From Gammaproteobacteria bacterium (GTDB lineage: Bacteria > Pseudomonadota > Gammaproteobacteria > UBA6429 > Thiohalophilaceae), in assembly GCA_016125505.1 (NCBI GenBank), contig WGLP01000018.1, positions 1 to 42,343 on the forward strand: a DNA stretch of 42,343 nucleotides. Direction: 5' to 3'. Below are positions 14,681 through 22,492 of this stretch, piece by piece. A program made the translations under genes and the position numbers. The notes beneath the pieces were generated by a model that did no database searches, had not been told where the DNA came from, and saw only the letters and a list, made by a program, of their open reading frames with translations. Within the stretch, counting starts at the first letter, position 1. Each line of letters opens with the position of its first letter.

Positions 14681-15976
14681 GTGACGGATAAAGACTATCA
14701 TTTTGGTATTCGCGTTAATCTAAACCAGTTCAGCCATCAGCTTTGGCAGGTGTTGCTGGTCGGATTGACTCTGGGCATGATGCGCACCGTTGTCCCGGCC
14801 CTGGCAGAAAGCGAGTTTGGTGTCCCCAAAGGGTCGTTTCTATTGTTAATGGCCTTTGTGGTCGCCTTTGGTTTCGTCAAGGGCACCATGAACTTTGTCG
14901 CTGGACGCTTATCCGAACGGATTGGACGCAAACATGTTTTGATGCTGGGTTGGCTGATTGCTTTGCCCATCCCACCGATGATTTTCTATGCATCGAGTTG
15001 GAGCTGGATTGTGTTTGCTACAGTGTTGCTCGGTGTCAATCAGGGACTCACCTGGTCGATGACACAAACCGCTAAACTGGATATTACCCATCCGGAGCAA
15101 CGCGGATTAACGATTGGGCTGAATGAATTTTCCGGCTACTTTGGCGTGGCATTGGCTGGAATTATTACAGCTTATTTAACCGAGTGGATAGGCGCACGCG
15201 AGGGTTTAATGTGGTTTGGTTTCGTGACGATTGTTGTTGCGATCATCACCACTCAACTTTGGGTGAAAGACACCTTACCCTGGGCGCAGGCCGAAGCCAA
15301 ACACCATGCAACCGGTAAAGCAACGGGGCCCAGGCCACGCTTTCCTATAAACATCTCCGATAAACCCACAACCTGGGAAGTCTTTACCTTAATCTCCTGG
15401 CGAGATAAACGCATGTTTGCTTTCAGCCAGGCCGGCCTGGTGGAAAAGTTTGTCGACGCGTTGATCTGGGTATTTTACCCCGTGTACTTATATGAGCAAG
15501 GTTTAAGCCTAGCCAACATTGGTTGGGTGGTTGGCATTTACGGATTTGTCTGGGGTGGGTCACAATTTATTACCGGTAAACTGTCTGATCATGTGGGACG
15601 CTTATGGCCCATTACGATCGGTATGTGGGTATGTGGTGCCGGTGTGGGATTAACCTTGTTGGGTGACGCCCTGTGGTGGTGGTCGATATCTGCTGCCATC
15701 ACTGGTTTTGGCATGGCATTGTTGTATCCCAACATCAGTGCCGCAGTCAGTGACATCGCGCATCCCGCATGGCGTGGATCCGCCATTGGTATTTATCGAT
15801 TTTGGCGTGACTTGGGCTATGGTATAGGCGCTTTATTGTTAGGCCTTGCGTCCAACTTGACCGGTTTTATAAGCACCGGATTCTGGGTTGTTTCACTCGC
15901 AATGTTTGTTTCGGGTTTAATTGTCATGATCGCTGCAGAAGAAACCCATCCACGATTGAATCAGGCCAGGGAGTAG
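14681..15976 (+). CDS. MFS transporter in the sulfur operon
   Basis: A 431-residue protein with about twelve membrane segments. The loop after helix 2 has RLSERIGRKHVL, matching the MFS signature, and a similar KLSDHVGRLWP follows in the second half. The start is GTG at 14681, ten bases after the MBL stop codon, with an AGAGGT site upstream. The substrate is unknown; placement between persulfide dioxygenase and DsrE/rhodanese genes suggests sulfite, thiosulfate or a related sulfur compound. A multidrug-type function cannot be excluded. Confidence 0.87.
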   Translation: MTDKDYHFGIRVNLNQFSHQLWQVLLVGLTLGMMRTVVPALAESEFGVPKGSFLLLMAFVVAFGFVKGTMNFVAGRLSERIGRKHVLMLGWLIALPIPPMIFYASSWSWIVFATVLLGVNQGLTWSMTQTAKLDITHPEQRGLTIGLNEFSGYFGVALAGIITAYLTEWIGAREGLMWFGFVTIVVAIITTQLWVKDTLPWAQAEAKHHATGKATGPRPRFPINISDKPTTWEVFTLISWRDKRMFAFSQAGLVEKFVDALIWVFYPVYLYEQGLSLANIGWVVGIYGFVWGGSQFITGKLSDHVGRLWPITIGMWVCGAGVGLTLLGDALWWWSISAAITGFGMALLYPNISAAVSDIAHPAWRGSAIGIYRFWRDLGYGIGALLLGLASNLTGFISTGFWVVSLAMFVSGLIVMIAAEETHPRLNQARE

Positions 15977-15979
15977 CAT

Positions 15980-16300
15980 ATGAAACTCGGCATCATCATT
16001 TATTCAAACGATCCGGAGACGGTCTGGAATGCCTTTCGCTTAGGAATTTTTGCGTGCAAGCAGTCCGATGAGGTTAACGTCTTCTTGCTGGCAAAGGGTG
16101 TCGAGAGTGAATCGCTTGATACAGACAAATTCACTATTACCGCCGAGATGAAAGCCTTTGTAGATCTTGGTGGAAACATCCTGGCGTGTGGAACCTGTCT
16201 CAAACTTCGTCACTCAGAGGGCTCAGAGATTTGTCCCATCTCCACGATGGAAGACTTGTATACCCTGATCAAATCTTCAGACAAAGTCGTGAGTTTTTGA
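15980..16300 (+). CDS. Cytoplasmic DsrE-family sulfur carrier protein
   Basis: The 106-residue protein has no signal peptide. It has a DsrE/TusD-like Rossmann core: KLGIIIYSNDPETVWNAFRLG, VNVFLLAKGVE and GGNILACGTCLKLR. The cysteines in ACGTC sit where DsrE-type carriers hold persulfide sulfur. It starts four bases after the MFS stop codon, so it is co-translated. It probably accepts sulfane sulfur from the rhodanese encoded next or from the upstream enzyme. Confidence 0.9.
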   Translation: MKLGIIIYSNDPETVWNAFRLGIFACKQSDEVNVFLLAKGVESESLDTDKFTITAEMKAFVDLGGNILACGTCLKLRHSEGSEICPISTMEDLYTLIKSSDKVVSF

Positions 16301-16320
16301 TTTATTGTTAAACACAGAGA

Positions 16321-16836
16321 ATGTATATGATGAAAACCATGACTACAGTAAAATTGTACAACATTGCCATTTTTGCATTTGTTATTGTTATTGTTATTGT
16401 TATTGTTATTGGAACCATTTCATCTTCGAATTCAGTTTCTGCCACAAATGACGACCCGGTTGTATCGGCAGTTGAAGAATACATGGAGTTTACTGAATAC
16501 AGCAGCAGCCTGATCTGGCCAGAGCAGATACCCAAAGAGGACTGGAAAAGGATTTTTGTCATCGACGCGCGTGATGCAAATCAGTACGCAAAAGAACATA
16601 TCCCCGGCGCTATCAACATCGAATGGCGGCAGGCGGTCGCGCGCCGTGCTGAAATACCGGCCGATAGAATGGTGGTGATGTATTGCAACTCCGGTTCGCT
16701 GTCGGCGCAGGCCGTGTTAGCCCTGCGCTTACTCGGCATGGATAATGTCAAGGTGTTACAAGATGGCCTTGAAGGCTGGAGAGCCAAAGGCGGTTTTGAA
16801 GCACACAATCGCGCGACTAAATCAGCGAGCCACTAA
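16321..16836 (+). CDS. Membrane-anchored or secreted rhodanese with a VI-repeat leader
   Basis: The 171-residue protein has a hydrophobic N-terminus (about residues 12-36) that contains (Val-Ile)5 encoded by five exact GTTATT repeats. A rhodanese domain follows: IFVIDARDANQYAKEHIPGAINI, then the active-site loop YCNSGSLS with the catalytic cysteine, and LQDGLEGWRAKGG. Rhodaneses move sulfane sulfur between thiols. The leader makes this one periplasmic or membrane-bound, unlike its DsrE neighbour. Start choice among ATGs at 16321, 16327 and 16330 is uncertain and hardly changes the product. Confidence 0.9.
   Translation: MYMMKTMTTVKLYNIAIFAFVIVIVIVIVIGTISSSNSVSATNDDPVVSAVEEYMEFTEYSSSLIWPEQIPKEDWKRIFVIDARDANQYAKEHIPGAINIEWRQAVARRAEIPADRMVVMYCNSGSLSAQAVLALRLLGMDNVKVLQDGLEGWRAKGGFEAHNRATKSASH
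16381..16410 (+). repeat. Five-unit GTTATT microsatellite inside the rhodanese leader
   Basis: Five perfect copies of GTTATT lie in frame and encode alternating Val and Ile in the membrane segment. Slippage by one unit would add or remove two residues without a frameshift, changing the length of the membrane segment. Confidence 0.95.
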
Positions 16837-16878
16837 CCATGGAATCAGTGGAATAAGAAATATCCAGGTAATATTGTT

Positions 16879-17199
16879 ATGACATTTGATATCTGTATTA
16901 TCTCAAAAGATCCGCCGGGTGGGCGCTGTACTTTGTACTCGGGTTATGCCGCCGTCCTGGCTACGCACCTGCCGGTAAAGACGGAAATACTTTACAGTGA
17001 CCAACAGGATGCCCACAGTGTAGGTTATCCATCGCTGTTGCTGAACAACGTAGCACTGCAACCAGAAGACGGAGTGATCCTGATGCCCGATGACATCCTT
17101 GCGGCATTACAACAGTCCGGTATCGACGTCCCGGCACCGGACATCCTTGCCGAGGCACTGGAAGTCCCGCTCAATCAAATGCTGGATGAAGCGGAGTAA
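16879..17199 (+). CDS. Small thioredoxin-fold-like protein of unknown function
   Basis: I do not recognise this 106-residue protein. It begins FDICIISKDPPGGRCTLYSGYAA, with a cysteine after a PPGG turn, at about the position of a thioredoxin active site but without a second cysteine. VGYPSLLLNNVALQPEDGV resembles the cis-proline strand of thioredoxin folds. It lies 42 bp after the rhodanese and ends five bases before the methyltransferase start, so it belongs to the sulfur operon. A role as a thiol or persulfide carrier is a guess from context. Confidence 0.7.
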   Translation: MTFDICIISKDPPGGRCTLYSGYAAVLATHLPVKTEILYSDQQDAHSVGYPSLLLNNVALQPEDGVILMPDDILAALQQSGIDVPAPDILAEALEVPLNQMLDEAE

Positions 17200-17204
17200 A
17201 CATC

Positions 17205-17849
17205 ATTTCGATAGATGCAGCCGAATACGAAGCATGGTACCAGACACCAAGGGGACGCTGGATCGGTGATACGGAATTCCAGTTAATCAATTTATTTATC
17301 AATCCCAACACCGGTGAAAGCCTGCTGGATGTGGGATGTGGCACAGGACATTTCAGCCGCCGGTTTGCCAAGACGGGGCTTACCGTCAGCGGGCTCGATC
17401 CCGATCAAAACATGTTGGGCTATGCCAGGTCTGTTAACAATGACATTGAGTATCTTTCCGGTTCCGCCACCGATCTGCCTTTTGAAGATGCCAGTTTTGA
17501 CCACAGCATTGCGATCACCAGCCTGTGTTTTGTCGATACGCCAGCGAAGGCCGTTTCGGAGATGTGGCGGATCAGTCGCAAGTCTGTCACCCTGGGTCTG
17601 CTAAACCGCAACAGTCTGCTCTATAGAAAAAAACACGGCAATGGCGCCTACCGCGGAGCACGTTGGGATCAATGGAATGAAGTTAAAGACTGGTTTACGG
17701 AACTGCGACCACACATCGATCAACTACAGCATGCAACGGCAGTTTTTTTCCCAAACGGTAATTTGTTCGCTCGTATTGCAGAATTCATAATCCCTAGTGC
17801 CATACCGTTTGGAGGGTTCCTGAGCATTCACCTTCGCAAAGAGTACTAA
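17205..17849 (+). CDS. SAM-dependent methyltransferase with a probable ATT start
   Basis: The frame is bounded by a stop at 17187-17189 and contains no ATG, GTG or TTG before conserved residues begin (AAEYEAWYQTPRGRWIGDTE). The only plausible starts are ATT 17205 or ATC 17202, with GGAG at 17193-17196, eight or five bases upstream. From ATT the protein has 214 residues. The class I methyltransferase motif LLDVGCGTGHFSRRF is near residue 45, followed by VSGLDPDQNML and ATDLPFEDASFD. GTG at 17331 would cut through motif I and is rejected. The substrate is unknown; context suggests a thiol or a metalloid. A base-call error at the start is possible. Confidence 0.8.
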   Translation: MSIDAAEYEAWYQTPRGRWIGDTEFQLINLFINPNTGESLLDVGCGTGHFSRRFAKTGLTVSGLDPDQNMLGYARSVNNDIEYLSGSATDLPFEDASFDHSIAITSLCFVDTPAKAVSEMWRISRKSVTLGLLNRNSLLYRKKHGNGAYRGARWDQWNEVKDWFTELRPHIDQLQHATAVFFPNGNLFARIAEFIIPSAIPFGGFLSIHLRKEY

Positions 17850-18013
17850 CGACCGTAATTCTGTTAATGCGCGGTTATTTGCAATTTATGCTGTATTGCG
17901 CAACCAGGTATTGATCTATTGTAGCCCGGAACACAGCATATCAATTTGATGCCCGCTCTGCGTGTCATTACCCGTTGCCAAAGCAAGTCCGGCACGCTGC
18001 ATTTTATAATATT
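17850..18013. other. Non-coding segment before the MITE-like element
   Basis: No gene, promoter or convincing terminator is visible between the methyltransferase stop and the MITE-like element. The whole gap to the next gene (17850-18313) is 464 bp, of which only the element at 18014-18154 is recognisable. Confidence 0.4.
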
Positions 18014-18154
18014 AGAGCCTGTCTCATAACGTCGCGAGCGCAGGCGAGAGAAGGCGAAAATGAACGAGAAAGCGGAGTTTACACGTAGTAAATGCGCATT
18101 TCAGTTCATTTTTAACGCCGTATCACCCAGCGCAGCAATTTTGAGATAGGTTCT
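18014..18154. mobile_element. MITE-like non-autonomous element
   Basis: The ends are imperfect inverted repeats: AGAGCCTGTCTCATAA on the left and, on the minus strand at the right, AGAACCTATCTCAAAA. The element is 141 bp and has no coding frame of note. A possible TA target duplication flanks GAGCC and GGTTC (TTA on the left, TAG on the right). Inside, GGCGAAAATGAAC pairs imperfectly with GTTCATTTTTAACGCC, so the single strand would fold. Size, ends and flanks fit a MITE of an IS5-like or TA-targeting element. The parent IS is not in the window. Confidence 0.68.
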
Positions 18155-18313
18155 AGTCAATGCTCATGTAAGGATATATAGCTTCTCACGACTAATCTGA
18201 TATTTTGCCTGCCGTTCTTTGGCGTGAAATATATGCGCCTATGAGAACATAATCCCGCAGGTGGCCAACAGAATTAACACCATCTAACAATAACTTGATA
18301 CGGGAGGAATAAA

Positions 18314-19273
18314 ATGAAACATATCATTCACACTGTGTTACTACTGGCGCTGACGATGCCCGCATATGCACGTATGCTCTTTGTCGAGGCGGGTGGCACA
18401 GGTACAGTGTGCGAAATTAGCGAGCCCTGTGGAAGTGTCCAGCAAGCCGTGGATCAAACCAACGCGGGAGATCACATTCGAATCGGGACTGGCATATTCG
18501 TCGAAAATATCACTATCCCGCTTGATAAAGCCAACCTGGTCATCGCTGGAAACGGACAAGCGGAGACCGTTCTTCAGTCTGCCGGCGCGGACGGTGTGCC
18601 GAAATTCGCACCGGCGGACGTGCCCGTGGACATCGTACTGGACATTTTCGCGCCCGACGTAACGGTACACCGCCTCACCATCATCCATCCTGAAGGCGTG
18701 CCAACCAAACGCGATATTGGCATTTTCATCCGCCCCACGGCATCGAACGTGAAACTGGCCAATCTTGAGGTACAACGGCTACGCACCGGCAGTGTGCTTG
18801 AGCCGACTGCGCCGGGTTCGCGCGGTTTGTTCGTCATTCGCGCCACGGGTACCGACATTCGTAACAGTACCCTCCACGGCAATTATCAGGATCATATTCA
18901 CCTGCCGACAAGCCAGACCACGGTATTGAATAATGACATCATGAATGCCACCCGCATCGGTATCGTCGTCATTCAGGAAACACCCGAGACCTTGTCCACC
19001 GGCCATGTCATTCGTGGAAATCACGTCAGTGGCAGTGGCAGCGACGGTATTCAGATCCAGGGCGACGACAACCTCGTACAGGCCAACCGGAGCAAAAACA
19101 ACGGCGGCTACGGCATTGTGCTGTGTGGTCCGGGCCTGTTTCCAGCCTGCGTGCCGCCGGGCGACACGGCTGACGCCAGTGGCAATGTCGTACTGGGTAA
19201 CCGGACGCCAGGTAACACGCTGGGTACGGTTGCGGATTACGGCAGTGACAATACTATCAAACCCACACCCTGA
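18314..19273 (+). CDS. Secreted right-handed parallel beta-helix repeat protein
   Basis: A 319-residue protein with a signal peptide (LLLALTMPAYA). Repeating segments such as IRNSTLHGNYQDHIHL, ATRIGIVVIQETP, IRGNHVSGSGSDGIQIQGDDN and VQANRSKNNGGYGIVL show the turns of a right-handed beta-helix with a NosD/pectate-lyase-like pattern. No catalytic residues can be assigned. The function may be surface or periplasmic binding. GGAGG sits upstream of the ATG. A DsrE gene follows after nine bases, so they form an operon; the link between them is unclear. Confidence 0.83.
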   Translation: MKHIIHTVLLLALTMPAYARMLFVEAGGTGTVCEISEPCGSVQQAVDQTNAGDHIRIGTGIFVENITIPLDKANLVIAGNGQAETVLQSAGADGVPKFAPADVPVDIVLDIFAPDVTVHRLTIIHPEGVPTKRDIGIFIRPTASNVKLANLEVQRLRTGSVLEPTAPGSRGLFVIRATGTDIRNSTLHGNYQDHIHLPTSQTTVLNNDIMNATRIGIVVIQETPETLSTGHVIRGNHVSGSGSDGIQIQGDDNLVQANRSKNNGGYGIVLCGPGLFPACVPPGDTADASGNVVLGNRTPGNTLGTVADYGSDNTIKPTP

Positions 19274-19282
19274 GGCGGTCGT

Positions 19283-19765
19283 ATGAAACGCCCTGGCTTG
19301 ATTGTCGCGTTACTGATGTTGATTCAGTCCCACAGTGCGGCAGCGGGCGAAAAAGCACAGTTGTCCACGGTGTTGAGCAGCGGAACGCCGCCGGCGGGTG
19401 TCGTCTTCGAGATCGTCGGCGGCGATGCCGACAGCCTGCATGCTGCCATCGGACGTACGCAAACCTATCGTGATCAGTTACGGGCGAAATTCCCGGCCCT
19501 GCAATTCGAGGTGATTACCCATGGCATGGAACAGTTCAGTCTGATGAAAGACAAGACCGAGCAGTATGTCGCCTTGCACCGGCAGGTTCGCTCTTTGGCA
19601 AGGGATCAAAATACCCCGCTCATGGTCTGTGGGGCGTTTGCGGATATGAACGGCGTGAGCAAAAACGACTTTCCCGATTTCGTCACGGTGACGGATCAGG
19701 CGCCCGCCGCGATCGAGGACTACCGCTACCGGGGCTTCACCGTCATTGAAATGGATATGCGCTGA
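19283..19765 (+). CDS. Secreted DsrE-family protein (second)
   Basis: The 160-residue protein has a signal peptide ending near SAAAG. The mature part has the layout of secreted DsrE-like proteins: VVFEIVGGDADSLHAAIGRT, then FEVITHGMEQFSLM, and one cysteine in LMVCGAFADM. C-terminal YRGFTVIEMDMR resembles the end of the other copies (AYIRP, YKYWRP) in being short and aromatic-rich. It follows the beta-helix gene in an operon. Its role is unknown. Confidence 0.75.
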   Translation: MKRPGLIVALLMLIQSHSAAAGEKAQLSTVLSSGTPPAGVVFEIVGGDADSLHAAIGRTQTYRDQLRAKFPALQFEVITHGMEQFSLMKDKTEQYVALHRQVRSLARDQNTPLMVCGAFADMNGVSKNDFPDFVTVTDQAPAAIEDYRYRGFTVIEMDMR

Positions 19766-19808
19766 TCGACGGCCTTAGATGGTAGGCTGCATAAATACAG
19801 AGATGTCA

Positions 19809-19839
19809 TGACAGGCGCGGCCATTCGCCGCGCCCGTCA
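19809..19839. terminator. Bidirectional terminator hairpin between convergent genes
   Basis: Arms TGAC-GGCGCGGC and GCCGCGCC-GTCA surround a five-base loop, with one mismatched position. It lies between the convergent DsrE and DUF302 genes. No long T-run follows on either strand. Confidence 0.65.
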
Positions 19840-19858
19840 TTGCTGAATTGATCTGCGT

Positions 19859-20317
19859 CTATTTGGCCAGGGCGGCGTTGGTCAGGTTGTTCAACACCCC
19901 GGTCATCTTACCGGCAATCTCGCTGCGATCGGCAATGCCATGCCGGTTGGCGATGTATTGCGGATCGTTGTAACCCAGCCAGACCTTGCCGGCGGCATCT
20001 TCCCAGACCAATACCTTCATCGGCAGATCGATACCGGCGGTTTGCTGGCTGGTAAAGAAATGGCTGCCCAGCTTGGGGTTGCCGAACAGGATCAGTTGCG
20101 TCGGGCGCAGCTTGATGCCGACCTTGCCGGCATTGGCGTCATGGCTCAGGCGCGCGACCACCATGATGCCTTTTTGCTTCAGGATATTTTCGAAACGATC
20201 CATGGTCTGGGCGACGCTATATGGGCTGGACTTGACGATGAGGCCATCGACGCTGGCAGCCAGCGTCGCGCCAGACACGAGTGCGAACAGGCCAAAGATA
20301 AACAGGCGTTTTAACAT
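19859..20317 (-). CDS. Secreted DUF302 protein
   Basis: The 152-residue protein has a signal peptide (LFIFGLFALVSGATLAA) and a DUF302 domain: VKSSPYSVAQTMDRFENIL at the start, PTQLILFGNPKLGSHF in the middle, and LPMKVLVWEDAAGKVWLGYND. DUF302 proteins are small, often periplasmic, and found near sulfur and metal genes; no biochemical role is settled. GGAG precedes the start. Transcription is divergent from nothing close by: the next gene upstream on the same strand is 292 bp away. Confidence 0.88.
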   Translation of the reverse strand: MLKRLFIFGLFALVSGATLAASVDGLIVKSSPYSVAQTMDRFENILKQKGIMVVARLSHDANAGKVGIKLRPTQLILFGNPKLGSHFFTSQQTAGIDLPMKVLVWEDAAGKVWLGYNDPQYIANRHGIADRSEIAGKMTGVLNNLTNAALAK

Positions 20318-20609
20318 GGGATTCTCCTTTGTGTGATGTTGTGTGTTTGTTTATTTATTTATTGTTACTGTGTGTTTTGTCCTGTATTGATAAAGCGCCA
20401 TCCCTGGTGGCGGCAGCACCCAATGAGTTTCGGGGGACAGGGCACGTTTGTCTTCGCCGCTTTGCATATCTCGGTTTAGTCGTGCACGGCAGGCTTTCCT
20501 TACATTCCCTTCAGGCCAGTTTCATCCAGGTCTGCTTATAGACCGAATAGCCGGTATCAACTTTCGCAACACCTTGATTTAACTGTCAAATATTTAGAAA
20601 TGTTTCATC
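20318..20609. other. Non-coding gap upstream of DUF302, possible gene relic
   Basis: This gap should hold the DUF302 promoter on the minus strand. Near 20515-20590 the minus strand encodes a 24-residue peptide tail including GVAKVDTGYSVYKQTWMKLA before a stop. It looks like a coding C-terminus, but I cannot assign a family and no start or upstream part exists. Confidence 0.3.
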
Positions 20610-21173
20610 TCACGCTTTGTGATCCATGTGCGACCAGACATGCGCCTGCAGGGCCTCGTCCAAGGGAGTTTTGGCGATGTGGTTGAAGTAGTTACTGAGC
20701 GTTTTCATGCCGACCGCGAGAATGACATCGCCGACTTGTTGCATGTCGTAACCGGCATCCAGAAACACACGAATATCGGCCTCGTCCAGCCAGCCGCGCT
20801 TGTCGACCATTTTCGCGGCGAACACGCGCAGCGCCTCCAGGCGCGGATCGGCAATCGGCAAATCGTCGCGCAAGGCCTGGACAACATCCGCCGGTACCTT
20901 GGCCATGCCGGCGCCCATGGAATGTGCAGCGACACAGTAATCGCAACCGTTGTAGCGGCTCACCGCGAGCAACACGATCTGCTGTTCCTGCGGGGACAGG
21001 CTGCTTTTGGCATACAGCCCGGACAGGGTGAGATAACCCTCGGCCAGGCCCGGTGAATTGGCCATGCCACGAATCAGGTTGGGTACAAAGCCAAAGGCCT
21101 GCCTGGCCTGGGCCATGGCGGACAGGGCGGCTTTGGGGGCGGTGACTTCGTCATGAAACGTAAAGCGTGCCAT
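20610..21173 (-). CDS. AhpD-like carboxymuconolactone decarboxylase-family protein
   Basis: From ATG 21173, preceded by GGAGG with seven-base spacing, the protein has 187 residues. The AhpD-type motif CDYCVAAHSMGA (CxxC and a histidine) is near residue 75, so alkylhydroperoxidase or disulfide-reductase activity is likely. The start is divergent from a tetR gene, and two palindromes in the gap point to TetR control. The longer frame to 21242 would run through the operators and is rejected. Confidence 0.88.
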   Translation of the reverse strand: MARFTFHDEVTAPKAALSAMAQARQAFGFVPNLIRGMANSPGLAEGYLTLSGLYAKSSLSPQEQQIVLLAVSRYNGCDYCVAAHSMGAGMAKVPADVVQALRDDLPIADPRLEALRVFAAKMVDKRGWLDEADIRVFLDAGYDMQQVGDVILAVGMKTLSNYFNHIAKTPLDEALQAHVWSHMDHKA

Positions 21174-21192
21174 AGGGATACCTCCAACATTC

Positions 21193-21208
21193 TTGAATGA
21201 TTGTTCAA
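21193..21208. promoter_or_regulatory. TetR operator candidate 1
   Basis: The 16-bp near-palindrome reads ttgaatgattgttcaa. Its half-sites match those at 21231-21246. It lies 20 bp before the AhpD-like start codon. Confidence 0.7.
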
Positions 21209-21230
21209 TAATGCCGAAGTATGGCAATAC

Positions 21231-21246
21231 TTGAACGATCATTCAA
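21231..21246. promoter_or_regulatory. TetR operator candidate 2
   Basis: The 16-bp near-palindrome reads ttgaacgatcattcaa, 38 bp centre-to-centre from the first site. The shared pattern is TTGAAYGATYRTTCAA. Flanking ACT/AGT extend the dyad slightly. It lies 60 bp before the tetR start codon. Confidence 0.72.
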
Positions 21247-21306
21247 GTATGTCTATGCTTGTCCTGTCTATAGATGTGAGTAGGTAAAAAAAACCTGGGA
21301 GCGAAA

Positions 21307-21942
21307 ATGCCGCGTACCATTGAATTCGATAAACAGGAAACCTTGCGCCGTGCGATGGGCGTGTTCTGGCGCCAGGGTTACAACGCCACGTCAATCAAGG
21401 ATCTGACGCTGGCCACGCGCCTGCAACCGGGCAGTCTGTACGGTGCGTTTCACAACAAACGCAGTCTGTTTATCGCCGCCCTCGATGCCTACTTTTTGGA
21501 TATCCGCCAGCGCATACAGGATTGTCTGCACAATGGGCAGGCGCCACTGACACGCTTGCGCGGTTTTTTCGACAGGCTCATCGAGGAGGCCGTGTGTGAT
21601 CCGGACAAGAAGGGCTGTCTGCTGGTCAACACCCTGCTGGAGATGCCGGCCGAAGACACGGAGATTAACAGCCTCGTGAGCAAGATGTTCGCCGAGGTGG
21701 AAAAAGAGTTTGCGCGTGTGCTCGAAGAGGCCCGTCAACGCGGTGACCTGGCGGATGACAAAAACCCTGCCGCGCTCGCGCAACTGCTGGTGGCTGGCAT
21801 CTACGGGTTGCGTGTCTATCACAAGACCCAGCCCCGCACCTCGGCCCTGCGTGAGATCGTGGACGGGTTGTTTGCGGCACTGGGTGTGCCGATGGCGCGG
21901 GAAGTGAAAAGCAAGCGCAACACCCGGCGAAACAGGCCATGA
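21307..21942 (+). CDS. TetR-family regulator
   Basis: The 211-residue protein has the N-terminal TetR helix-turn-helix: RRAMGVFWRQGYNATSIKDLTLATRLQPGSLYGAFHNKRSLF. The C-terminal part is an all-helical ligand domain containing the KKGCLLVNTLLEMP segment, with one cysteine. It is divergent from the ahpD-like gene. GGGAGCG precedes the ATG. It overlaps the next gene by four bases (ATGA). It probably represses ahpD-like and itself in response to an electrophile or oxidant; that ligand class is inferred from the NemR/AcuR-like layout. Confidence 0.88.
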   Translation: MPRTIEFDKQETLRRAMGVFWRQGYNATSIKDLTLATRLQPGSLYGAFHNKRSLFIAALDAYFLDIRQRIQDCLHNGQAPLTRLRGFFDRLIEEAVCDPDKKGCLLVNTLLEMPAEDTEINSLVSKMFAEVEKEFARVLEEARQRGDLADDKNPAALAQLLVAGIYGLRVYHKTQPRTSALREIVDGLFAALGVPMAREVKSKRNTRRNRP

Positions 21943-22403
21943 GCCAGGGGCTTATCAAAAATTACAGTTACTTCGGTGCAGGGGATCTGTTTGCACCGGG
22001 CCGCTGGCTGGACAACCTGTTGCACCCATACCGGCATACCCAGACCTGCAACTATCAGGGAAAACCGCTGTTAATACGCTGGACCCAACGCGCCCAGCAA
22101 GCACTTGAAGGGCGTGACATACCGTTACTGGTGGAAATGCAATTGTACTTCTCCTGCATGGTGAAAAAGCGCGTTCTGTTTCATTCGCTGCATGATATAG
22201 AGGAAGTCGATACGCTCACCATTAACGACAACCTGGCCATCATCATGCGTGCGGTGCAAGCGAGCAGTTGTGATCCGGAGGAATTTGCACGCCATTATCC
22301 TGCGCAACGTATACTGGAAACACCGGCCGCCAAATCCATGCAGGCGCGGCAACTTGACATCGACTGCCGACATGGGCAGTGGCAGGGTGCATTTGTTATC
22401 TAA
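21939..22403 (+). CDS. Conserved-looking hypothetical protein after tetR
   Basis: I do not recognise this 154-residue protein. It is soluble, with an aromatic N-terminus (KNYSYFGAGDLFAPGRWLDNLLHPYRHTQTC), a central VEMQLYFSCMVKKRVLFH and four cysteines. Start codon and tetR stop overlap (ATGA), so it is translationally coupled to the regulator. The FMN glutamate-synthase-like gene follows 89 bp later. It is unlikely to be a frame artefact, because coding character is uniform and the overlap is typical. Confidence 0.72.
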   Translation: MSQGLIKNYSYFGAGDLFAPGRWLDNLLHPYRHTQTCNYQGKPLLIRWTQRAQQALEGRDIPLLVEMQLYFSCMVKKRVLFHSLHDIEEVDTLTINDNLAIIMRAVQASSCDPEEFARHYPAQRILETPAAKSMQARQLDIDCRHGQWQGAFVI

Positions 22404-22492
22404 CTGTCACTTGTAAGCTTTTCGCCACGGCTTCGACTAATCATCATCTTAAACCAACGCACAGTATGCAAGTGCGGGAACGAGGTAGAACT

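Noticed and set aside
16308..16562. Minus-strand frame with ITITIT repeat
   Set aside because: It is the antisense of the GTTATT repeat in the rhodanese gene.
17331..17849. Methyltransferase starting at GTG 17331
   Set aside because: This start would cut away the first half of motif I (LLDVGCGTG). Coding similarity continues upstream to about 17205.
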